Notes under the pieces: generated by a model
Databases searched by the model: none
Told to the model about the DNA's origin: nothing
The model's input: only the letters and a program-made list of their open reading frames with translations
Source of the DNA: Paramicrosporidium saccamoebae
Taxonomy: Eukaryota > Rozellomycota
Assembly: GCA_002794465.1 (NCBI GenBank)
Contig: MTSL01000178.1
Coordinates: 62,001 to 126,000, forward strand
Length of the DNA stretch: 64,000 bases
Reading direction: 5' to 3'
Shown: positions 1 through 8,823 of the stretch, piece by piece
Layout: every line of letters begins with the position of its first letter
Numbering within the stretch: the first letter of the stretch is position 1
Program-made: the position numbers and the translations under genes

Positions 1-2958
1 AGACCTTGTATTTCTTGGACAAACAGTGTCACGATGCAGATTGACAAAAGCGATAGTAACATCAAATACGACCAGTATGCATGCTGACAAAGTCCAAATT
101 GAATGAGTGGCAAATGAACATGCAGACACGTGGCCGACATGGACATTACTGCAACTGAAAGTGCAGCTGGCACAAATGGTTGGCTAATCAACCTAGATGC
201 ACAAGCTAGAATGGCTCCGTTCATAAATGATCGGATCCCGTAAATATTTCTGACGGATTGTTGGTATTCAGGATCCCAGGCCTGCTTGGGCATTAGCCTT
301 AAAATATTGGGCTCGTAAGGCGCAAACATAAACTCGATCACGGTAGCAAGTACAATAATCATCATGGAACCAATCGAAGCAATTGATATTCGTCCCATTA
401 ATAAGCCGATAGCCAAAGATTGGGCCATGCATAGAGCGTAGAGGTGGGCAGAAGTTGTTCCACGAGCAAGACACCGAGCCTCTCTGATGATTTCCGTCAG
501 GACATATGGACTGCAATCAAAAGGGATAACTATGGGACAGGTAAGCGAAGTCAACGCTGCTGATAGATGCATAGAAGACATTTTGCCAAACTGGGTCGGC
601 TCCCGAAGGTTCTGGGGTTCCATCCCTATGGAAGTTTTGGTGCTTGCAAATACTTCCGAGTTTCTCCAATTGAGCGTAGACCCCACAGAAATTACAACTC
701 TAGCATTCTCTGCATAAATGCTGTTCATCTCCACGACTGACTGGGGATCACATTCGGCAAAGAGTGATATATTCAAGGGAATGTCGTCGACGTCGGCCAG
801 ATGGGGACGGATGTTGTATACCCCGCGAGGCAATTTGGATTTGGGATCGGTAAAATCTGGCAGTGCAGCATTAGTGCCCTTTGACAGAATTATACAGCTA
901 TTCCAATCAGTCTCTAAACCAAGACGATCACCAAAGGCTTTTGTAATGCTCTCCGAATAGGGCGAAAAGTAAACAAAACGTATCCCACTATTCTCCAAAT
1001 CGTCAATAAGCTCCTGCATGTCCTCTTTTGGGACGTAGCCTGAAATCAAAACTCCAAGAAATATATGTCCGCGGGCAAACTTGGCAATATCAGAATTGTT
1101 GGCCTCATCCGAGGCGGAGACAAAATTGATCAAGTGGGGAGATTCCTTGAAGTGGGGAAGTTTACATCCATCCTCCACAATTGGCTTGTACGACATGCCA
1201 ATACATTGAAGATCAGAAGCCGCCAGATTGTCGTCCAATTCAATCAATTTCTTCCTCAGCGTGTCGCCCATTTTTTCAATCACTCGCGAGTTCCAAGTAT
1301 AGCGGCAAAGACAGGCGGCCGATGTCAAATCTCCAAAGGAAAACATGTGCATTTCATTGCTGCTTTGGTCACGAAATATCCTCGAAAAAAGCCCTTGATA
1401 TTCAATGGGCGTCAGGGTTGTTGATATTCCCACGTCGCGTATAATCCAAAAATCAAGAACACGGCTGTAATTGTTGATGGCTCTGGCATGAAACCCCAGT
1501 TCACGAGAGACTGTGCAGGTGCAGGTTCGGAAAACTGGATCCAGCTTTCGACCGGGATGAATGCTCCAAGGAAACCGAACATGCCAATCACGACGGAATT
1601 GCCCATGGTGCACCCCACATGAAGCCGAGACAAGAAGTGACAGTCCTAAAGCCTTTAAATCCTCATCGGTTGCCCTTGGGTCGGCATAATTTGTTCTCAT
1701 CAAATTCAAATTAGAGGGATCCATGATGAATTCTCCAAATGCAAGTTCTCCCTCAGCCTCAGGACTAGGAAACACCACTTCCATGGGAACCGGGAATGAC
1801 TAAAATTTAATCCAAAGGCGCGCTCATACATTAGCAATTGGGCCTTCGCGATCTAGAAATGACAAAACTGAGACTGACGAAAAAGACTCGGTTAGATCGT
1901 ACTGCCAAAATAAAAAGTGTGAGAGATTCTGCTGGAACGCAGACTTGATGGTCCTTAGGATGTCGAGTGGATTAAGATAGATATCCTTGGTTGGAGGTGG
2001 GGCCTCTTCATCAAATTCATCGACATCCTCCGCCTCCAGATAGGGCGTCTTTGACTTTTGAAGCACTTCGGTTAGTGCAATAAGGCGTGCGTTTCCGAAG
2101 CAAAAAAAGAGCATGGTCCAAATGGGAGATACTAGAACAAATGAAATGAATAGGCCCACAAGCATTGATTGGCAAAAGGCATTATCCTGCACACCAATGC
2201 AGCACAAAAAGAGTGTCAGAGCGGCTATGAATATTTGGCACATGTACAACCATCCTGTGACTGGCTGCAGGCTGTTCTTCCAAGGATTGTCGATCGAACA
2301 AAGGAAAGAGGACACTTCCAACTGGCGCTGAAGGGGAGTCTCCATAACCTCAAATAGATCAGTGGTCATCCCTGCAATGTCTCTCTTTCGACATGAAATT
2401 CCAAGATCATCTCCAGGTGAAAGCTGAAACGTATCGCCCTCTACAAGCAAATTGACTGGCAATAGTCTCCAATTGCCATCTCTAAGGACCCTTACGAGAT
2501 TAATAGCCCGACTAGGCGGCTCCTGGACCTCGCCGTACTCCATGCCGCGTTGGACAAACTCGTCATGGATCCTCCTTAGTCGATCGGGGATTTCTGCAGC
2601 ACGAGACAGCAAAAAGAGCTTCCCAATGAAAAACTCGAGTGCTGATACGACCATAAGCGCAGATGTGGTCAACAGAAACCAGCGTTTTCCTTGCGGCAAG
2701 GAGAGTATGACGATAGCAACCAAGGTGCATGCGCGTCTCCAATCTCTCTTTGAGCACGGAGGTTTGCATTTGACAGCCGCCTTCAATGCACCGAAAATTG
2801 TCTTCTCCAAAATACTACACTAATCAATAACCTCTGCATACAGACCTGGTAGCATCGGAGGTATATGTGGATGGTATATGATCGCGCTTCTTTACAGGAC
2901 GACCGAGTTTTACAGAATTTCGTTTGGAAGCTGTGTGTGGGGACTTGCCATGAACCAT
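1..2958 (-). CDS. TMEM94: TMEM94-like P-type-ATPase-related membrane protein (3' end beyond window)
   Basis: About 968 residues are visible; the C-terminus lies outside the window. Proposed exons are 2958-2842, 2819-1830 and 1799 to the left edge, with introns of 22 and 30 nt. Seen: an N-terminal pair of hydrophobic segments, an actuator-like LSPGD motif, two more membrane segments, then FLDREG where P-type ATPases have DKTGT. Further on, LGLETDW, KLPRGVYNIRPHL and a late hydrophobic region match the TMEM94/KIAA0195 family. Human TMEM94 has been reported as an ER magnesium transporter; the role here is inferred. The start is uncertain. The ATG at 2958 with a 22-nt GTATGC intron is preferred; an ATG at 2968 with a 26-nt intron also gives an open frame. 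No in-frame stop occurs from 1799 to base 1. The gene starts 6 bp after the NDUFAF6 stop on the same strand. Confidence 0.8.
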
Positions 2959-2964
2959 TATTTA

Positions 2965-3911
2965 TCATTTACTCTTTGATAAGCCTCTAAAACTATGAGG
3001 GTGCTTGTAAAGCTGCCATGTGAGCGTCACCGGTAGCCATTTGTCTAGTTTATATAAAGAGGCACTGGACAGATCAAAGTCTTGCATTTGGAGAGCGTCC
3101 AAATATTGGGCCGATAATTTGGCTGGGAGAAAGATCCTCCGCAAGAGGGGGTGCTTGGGAGATGCTTTTTCCATATACTTTTCAGCATGTGACAGGTGAA
3201 TGTAGGCAGTATCCGCCATATTGTGTATACAGTTCCGTGGTCCTTCCTCTGACCAAATGGCATCTTGTTTCAAGGATTCTTGTGATATTCCTGCTTTGGA
3301 TAGCAAGCTCATCGGAATACCCGAATCTAGGCCTTTGCGGCTGAGAGAGACGGCGCTTTTAATAAAAGCTACAATTCCCAGTGCCTTTCCCACATGAGAC
3401 GCAACATGATCAGCATCCAAATCCTTGATTCCGCAGTACTCTAGTAGAATACACAACAAATTAGAAAACGTCTTCTCAGAGTAATTTTCAATCTCAGACA
3501 TGTCAAAGTACACGGGCTTTGTCAGATCATTCGTCTAGCCGATATTAAACATTGGAGGTGTGTACCTTTGCGTCAAGGAATTGACGCAGTCGGAACTGTA
3601 TGGTGCCGTGTCCGGAGCTGTACATGTTGAGAATCGATAAAATTGGATTGTCCATTTCCCTGTTCTAAAATTATGCCGGAAATATGTCATACATTCATTA
3701 GGCCATTTTCCCAAAACTGTATCCGGTTCAGTGACAAATCTAGTCTGGTACTGGTTGCTTTTATGCGAGCAGCCTCGATATTGAAAGCTCCCAGAGCAAA
3801 CTTGAGGGTGCATACATCAGGTGGGAGATAACCTGCACAGAGATAATCCAAGTAATCATTCCTCTTTACGAGACTTTTGCAATGGTCGATGGCCGCCTTG
3901 GAAACTTTCAT
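2965..3911 (-). CDS. NDUFAF6: NDUFAF6-like complex I assembly factor (squalene/phytoene synthase fold)
   Basis: Exons are 3911-3693, 3664-3566 and 3534-2965, with introns of 28 and 31 nt, both phase 0. The product is about 295 residues. It resembles the NDUFAF6/C8orf38 family: N-terminal RNDYLDYLCAGYL, then FALGAFNIE and IQFWEN, and in the last exon YSEKTFSNLL, DADHVASHVGKALG and HLLLRRIFLPA-like sequence. Family members sit in mitochondria and are needed for complex I (ND1) assembly. They carry a phytoene-synthase fold but lack the catalytic aspartate-rich motifs. The start at 3911 is fixed by an in-frame TGA 18 nt upstream. The presence of this gene argues that the organism keeps complex I. 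Confidence 0.85.
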
Positions 3912-4019
3912 GGCCCGCCAATCAGGTCACTCCTGAGGGCACGGTGTTACTAAAAGTAGTGATTTGATTAGGTTATAATTAGAGGGACTCTGCTACTGGC
4001 TGGCATTGAATACTCCATC

Positions 4020-4412
4020 ATGATCCAGCTAGTCGATTTCATTTTCATGTGCATGGCCATTTGCTCAGTTGTGGCATTGCCAACTAACCCTTTGAACACA
4101 TGGGATCCCGCAGTACATCAGATGCCAGAATACGATGCATGGGTGGCACGTCTACGTGATGACATTACCAACAAAAAGTATGAAATCTTTAAGCCCGAAG
4201 ACTTGATCGCCCACGACAAGTTTAACATTGCAGATGGATTCAACGTGGACCTCACAGTCGTGGAAGAGATTCAGTTTAAAGGCGATCCCGTCATTGCTGT
4301 CGAACAGGAGATGCACAAAATTAGAGAGTTGCTGCGTGTGAACAACGACAAGAGCAAGAAGAAAGGTAGCTGGAACTGGATGTTATCCAAGCAAAAGGCC
4401 AAGAAAAACTAA
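4020..4412 (+). CDS. Small secreted or ER-lumen protein, unrecognised
   Basis: A 130-residue single-exon ORF. The first 20 residues are a clear signal peptide (MIQLVDFIFMCMAICSVVA). The mature part is charged, with no further membrane segment and no cysteines, and ends in a lysine-rich tail (KSKKKGSWNWMLSKQKAKKN). No family was recognised. It lies 108 bp from the divergent NDUFAF6 start and 32 bp before the ARP4 start, and an AATAAA follows the stop at once, as expected for an expressed gene. It could be an ER-lumen accessory protein or a secreted factor; the sequence does not decide. Confidence 0.6.
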   Translation: MIQLVDFIFMCMAICSVVALPTNPLNTWDPAVHQMPEYDAWVARLRDDITNKKYEIFKPEDLIAHDKFNIADGFNVDLTVVEEIQFKGDPVIAVEQEMHKIRELLRVNNDKSKKKGSWNWMLSKQKAKKN

Positions 4413-4444
4413 AAAGAAATAAACCATTTCTGTGGTAAAATTTC

Positions 4445-5752
4445 ATGACCTTTGTAGCTGGTACGCAGACTGGTTTTGCATTTATACCCTTTTGTAGACG
4501 AAGTGTGCAGTATTGTCGTGGATTTAGGGACTCGTCAGCTCAGAGTGGGATACTCGGGCGACGAGCGACCAAGTGTGGTGATTCCCTCGCAGGTTGGAAC
4601 AGTTACAGACGGACAGTATTTCTTTGGCGATCTTGCCCTGTCCTTCCCTCGGGCCAGCATGGAAATTAAGCCAGTAATCAGCGGCACTGAAGTGCTTGAC
4701 TGGAATCTGTTGGAAAAGCTACTGGTGCACTCGGTGGGAGAGAAGTTGGGCGCAAAATGGACTGAACACCCAGTCCTGTTCGTGGACAATCCCATGTGGA
4801 GTCGTGAGACCCGGGAAAAGTTGGTGCAAATGTTCTTTGACAAATTCGACGTTCCTGCCGTCTTTTTAGGACGCGCTCCAGTGCTTGCCGCGTTTGCTAT
4901 GGGGAAACACTCTGCGTTGGTCATAGACTGTGGAGCGTCCGCTATTCGCGTCGGTCCCATTTTCGAAGGATACCTGATCAAGGCCGGTGCACTGCACCAG
5001 CCCCTTCTTGGAGGAGATGCTTTGACATCTCAAGCACGCACAATTCTGCTGGATGATTTAAAAATTGGTCCTCTGCACATTCCACAGCAAGTGGAGCACA
5101 AATTTCCGGTGGAGTTATCCCAGCCCGCAAAGATGGAACCAAAGATGCTTAAAGACGTTACCGATTCGTTCATGACGTATCACCAAAACCTGGTTCTTGA
5201 TGATTTCAAAGAGAGCACTGTTCAGATCAGCGAGCTCTCGTTCAACGGAACCGAGCTTGCTCGTCGTCCTCCCAAATACTATGAATTTCCTGACGGATAT
5301 AACCGTAATTTTGTCATTGATCGGTTCCGTCTGGGCGAGCAATTGTTCCATCCGGGCCAATTTCGTCACCAAACTGGCGAACCCGCTCCTAGTTCCGTGA
5401 TCGGCTTGGCGGAACTGATTAATAAGAGCTTGCAACAGTGTGACGCAGAAGTGCGCGGTTCCCTAATTGGAAATCTGATACTTACTGGTGGAGGAAGTTC
5501 GCTCAATGGACTCTCCGAGAGGCTCAATTTTGAGTTGGGGCGCATGCCAACATATGTAAGATTTCTTAATGGGTAGTCATTTCATAGGGTCGCGTTCGTG
5601 TTCAGATTAGTCCTTCAAGCCACGAGCGTCGTTTCGGAGCCTGGATTGGCGGGTCTATTTTGGCATCCCTATCCACGTTCCAGCAATTATGGCTTACCAA
5701 ACAAGAGTACAAGGAGCATGGAGCATCTTACATTGATCGAAAATGTCCGTAA
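4445..5752 (+). CDS. ARP4: Actin-related protein 4 (BAF53 / ACTL6 type)
   Basis: Three exons: 4445-4460 (only 16 nt), 4498-5555 and 5588-5752, with introns of 37 and 32 nt; 412 residues. Splicing gives [16 protein letters not shown], matching the start of BAF53/Arp4. Actin-fold marks are the first phosphate loop, [27 protein letters not shown], and a C-terminus with [27 protein letters not shown] and a final RKCP, nearly identical to animal BAF53. Arp4 is a nuclear subunit shared by INO80, SWR1 and NuA4/BAF-type chromatin complexes. The stop codon abuts an ATAAA poly(A)-like run. Confidence 0.93.
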
Positions 5753-6110
5753 ATAAAATATTGTGAGATATAGCATATTGGTAGAGTAATGAAACATTTA
5801 ACCAGGTGCTGGGCGCTGGATAGTGGCCCAAATATGGAAGGAAAGTCAGGGGCGAGTAATAAGCGTATTGACTTTCCAATGTTAGAACGCTTCCGATGAA
5901 GCCTTAATCTGTTGCTAGTTCTTTGTCGTCCATTTAAAAATATATTGGCCCTGCATAGCGTATCGGCAGATTAGAGATCCCAACAAAAATACAGAATTGT
6001 GAGTAGTTTATAAGTATTTTTGTCATATCCCTGGTCCGTCGATACACTATCCCACATTTATAATATCTTTATTGCTGCGCCCCGGCCAAGGCGGTCTCAG
6101 GCTCGTGAAA
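5753..6110. other. Intergenic, ARP4 3' side to RPA49 promoter
   Basis: 358 bp between ARP4 and RPA49. I see no coding sequence, tRNA boxes, snRNA signature or clear repeat. The last part is AT-rich with a TATA-like run (TTTATAATAT) about 55 bp before the RPA49 ATG and may be its promoter. Confidence 0.4.
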
Positions 6111-7502
6111 ATGACGAAAAATGCCAAGGACTCGGCACCTATTAAAGTCACAGTGGTATCGGCATCCAATTCTGAAACAAGCATTGGAAAGCCTTTAATA
6201 GGTAGACTGTCGAGACTCGGTTTAATAATTCTAGTCGACGATGCTTCATTCTGTACATGTGAGAAAGACTTTACTCTGGAACGAAACCGTCAACCGCGCA
6301 AGTGGTCGCATCTCCAGCTAACCTCCGAGACCGACCGTATTAAATATCGTGCAGTCAATTTCGGCGAACATTCTGCGGTTACGCTTCCTTACCGATATGC
6401 AGTCGCCCTTGTTGACACTGCGAAGCAGTCTGCACAACTTTACGATGCCGATCTCCTAGTAACTAGTCGTATCATTAAGAGTCTGGAGGCTTCAGACAAT
6501 GTGACTAGAGATGAACCAAAGGTCTTGACTGGAAAAGAGGCCACTAGCGAATACTACAAAGCCAAGGCTCTATTGGGAGAGTCCTTTGGTACGAAAAAGA
6601 CGAGACAAATGCTCAGCTCCCTTGACCGGAATAAGATTGATATGGAGCAGCTCGCTACGCAATCAACGTTCATCTCGCGTAACCTGGACTCCTCCATCAG
6701 TCGCATTTCGGAAAAAAAAGATGGGGATGCCGAATCGGCCGTGGAGACGACATCTGAGGGCGGTACTCTGGTTAGTAATGACGGTATTCTACCGCCACAC
6801 AGCACGTCGACAAGAAAGGTGGATGAAATTTATCGAATGCAAGACTTGATTCCACAGGAAATCTACTATTCCCTGGATGTTTCGCCGATTGTCGATGCTC
6901 TAAATAAGAAGGATGCTAATGCGTTGACAGAAATCACTACGCCTTATAATTTCCACGAAATGGTCGGACACCGACTTAGATCCTTGGCAGCGCTAACTAG
7001 TATGCCCTCAGATGCTGATTTGACCCATACTGTCCGGTGTCTTGTGTACTTGAATTACTTGATGAGCTTCCGGACTCTGAATGAAGCAAAGATCAACGGT
7101 AATGTGGGCCATTTCCTATCCATGGCCACCTTTGATGTGACAACTGGATTGCTCCGTCAATTTACAGAAGTGGTCACGGTCGGAAATGGAAAGCAGCGCT
7201 ACAAGCTTTCGTCCATTTGTCGGGATCGTCTGGTCAGCTACATTTGTATCCTCGTCCTCACCTTGGATGGTTTCCGTACCAACACTGCCCGCTTAAGTGT
7301 GGCGTTGCAGCAGCCAGCTACAAAGACGGCAGACTATCTCCGAGCAGTCGGATGCACCGTGGAGAAGCCTGATCGGGAGGAGCCCACAAAGTTTGTCGTC
7401 CCAGGAACCGGTCGGGAGATTCCGGTAAAGATGGCAGTGTTAAAGGCACCATTGACAATAATCTCCTCAAAATCTCGTGGCCCACCTCGCGGAAGAAAAT
7501 AA
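6111..7502 (+). CDS. RPA49: RNA polymerase I subunit A49
   Basis: The C-terminal half matches the A49-like family: YFLDVSP-type sequence (YYSLDVSPIVDAL), VRCLVYLNYLMSF, and a tandem winged-helix end with CRDRLVSYICILVLTLDGF and TKTADYLRAVGC. The N-terminal dimerisation part is more diverged. A49 pairs with A34.5 and stimulates Pol I initiation and RNA cleavage in the nucleolus. The start ATG at 6111 is the first in frame. A 33-nt segment, 6202-6234, has GTAGAC at its left end, TTTAAT near its right end and a CTAG acceptor. It is probably an intron that keeps the frame and contains no stop. The spliced product is 452 residues; the C-terminus is RGPPRGRK. Confidence 0.85.
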   Translation: MTKNAKDSAPIKVTVVSASNSETSIGKPLIGRLSRLGLIILVDDASFCTCEKDFTLERNRQPRKWSHLQLTSETDRIKYRAVNFGEHSAVTLPYRYAVALVDTAKQSAQLYDADLLVTSRIIKSLEASDNVTRDEPKVLTGKEATSEYYKAKALLGESFGTKKTRQMLSSLDRNKIDMEQLATQSTFISRNLDSSISRISEKKDGDAESAVETTSEGGTLVSNDGILPPHSTSTRKVDEIYRMQDLIPQEIYYSLDVSPIVDALNKKDANALTEITTPYNFHEMVGHRLRSLAALTSMPSDADLTHTVRCLVYLNYLMSFRTLNEAKINGNVGHFLSMATFDVTTGLLRQFTEVVTVGNGKQRYKLSSICRDRLVSYICILVLTLDGFRTNTARLSVALQQPATKTADYLRAVGCTVEKPDREEPTKFVVPGTGREIPVKMAVLKAPLTIISSKSRGPPRGRK

Positions 7503-7563
7503 TGACAGTGCACGTTTATTTACAAAGCTCTGATATAGAATTATATAAAGCCAAAACATTTCC

Positions 7564-8397
7564 TTAATCAGCCTCTAGTTTGGCTCTCAACTGCTTGCGC
7601 TCGGCAGCTTGGCGCATCCTCATCAAGGTCAAGCTTTCAAAATCTTTTGGATTCGCCTTTTTAGGCTCATCTGGAGTGTCAATTACCACTGGAGGATGTC
7701 CCTTTGCCCAAGAAAAGGACAATGGTTTGAGCAGATGCCTGTCAGCGTCCATCATTACACTTTTTGCAGTAAGAATATCAGTAAATTGAACAATGCCACT
7801 TTTCTGTTTTTTCGAAATCAACACGCTCTCTACTGTGCCATAGGGCTTTAGAGTTTCTTTGATTTTCTCTTCGCTTAGAATCGACTCGGCAGATATCTTT
7901 AGTGTTCGATCCAGATCATCAAACAGTGCTTTCCCCGGCACGCCCTCCTCAGTCTGTTTCTCGCGTTCCTTTCTATCGGCTTCTAGTTGGGCCTCTTTCC
8001 GAATCCGCTCCATTTCGTGCTGTAATCTGATTTCAGCCTCCTCTTCATCCGCTTTCCTCTTTCTAGCTTCCTTCTCCTTCCTAAGCAGTTCATCACGCAT
8101 TCCCCGTCGTGTAGAGTCAAACTCAGCCTCTCTCTGCTTTTGAGCCATTCGACCGGCCAGCACCGCATCAAAGGCACGGCGTGCCTCGACGTCAGTCAAG
8201 ACTTGGTATGCCTTGGAAAGGACGTGGAATCTCTGTACAGACTCTGTAGACGTGCTCTTGTCCGGATGATATTTCAGCGCCAGGCCACGATATGCAGATG
8301 AAATTTCCTTTGCAGTGGCGTCGCCACTGATTCCAAGAACCTGATAATAGTCGACCCATTCCCTGCCGCTCATCCACCTCCCTGGTCTTTCTCTCAT
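7564..8397 (-). CDS. DNAJC17: DNAJC17/Cwc23-like J-domain protein with RRM
   Basis: A 277-residue single exon. Residues 15-80 form a J domain (YYQVLGI, HPD in LKYHPDKS). A charged coiled coil fills about residues 95-155, an RRM lies at about 160-235 (GTVESVLISKKQKSGIVQF), and the C-terminus has the family hallmark FESLTLMRMRQAAERKQL. DNAJC17/Cwc23 are nuclear co-chaperones tied to the spliceosome, which fits an intron-rich genome. The start could be 8397 or 8374. If it is 8397, only 4 bp separate it from the divergent bS16m start. Confidence 0.9.
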   Translation of the reverse strand: MRERPGRWMSGREWVDYYQVLGISGDATAKEISSAYRGLALKYHPDKSTSTESVQRFHVLSKAYQVLTDVEARRAFDAVLAGRMAQKQREAEFDSTRRGMRDELLRKEKEARKRKADEEEAEIRLQHEMERIRKEAQLEADRKEREKQTEEGVPGKALFDDLDRTLKISAESILSEEKIKETLKPYGTVESVLISKKQKSGIVQFTDILTAKSVMMDADRHLLKPLSFSWAKGHPPVVIDTPDEPKKANPKDFESLTLMRMRQAAERKQLRAKLEAD

Positions 8398-8401
8398 TCA
8401 A

Positions 8402-8772
8402 ATGCCAGTTCGAATTCGTCTTGCTCGCATTGGATGCCGCCATGATCCCCACTACCGTATTAATGTGGCAAATTCATGGGCTAAGAGAGACGGGCGACAT
8501 ATAGAAAAACTGGGCGAGTATCATGCCCAACCTGACCAAAGCGGAGTCAAGAGAATTTCGTTGGATTTTGCGAGGACAAAATATTGGCTTAGTGTAGGCG
8601 CACAGCCCACTGACACGGTTGCAAGACTGTTGGGAAAGGTAAAGCTTATTGAGTGTATTGACATCTGTAGGCCGGAATCCTTCCTTCCATTCCGCGAGGC
8701 CCCGTCCGTGTAAATAATACTTGCATCCTGGAGAGTGCCGATTCAAAAAATGCTCCCAAGTATGTTGAATAA
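8402..8772 (+). CDS. MRPS16: Mitochondrial small-subunit ribosomal protein bS16m
   Basis: Two exons, 8402-8638 and 8671-8772, with a 32-nt phase-0 intron; 112 residues. The start MPVRIRLARIG and later RHIEKLGEY, FARTKYWLSVGAQPTDTV and LLGKAGILPSIPR match bacterial and mitochondrial S16. The splice restores the LLGKAGI block. The protein belongs to the mitoribosome, so it implies a translated mitochondrial genome. No long presequence is seen, which is common for mitochondrial S16. The stop codon lies inside an AATAAA (GAA TAA A), so stop and poly(A) hexamer coincide. Confidence 0.9.
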
Positions 8773-8823
8773 AGAATATCCGTGTTAATACACTAGACTG
8801 CAGGATAGCCATGTTGCAGGGCC

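Noticed and set aside
7859-8143. Ser-rich + strand open frame
   Set aside because: Complement of the Glu/Lys-rich coiled coil of DNAJC17; typical shadow.
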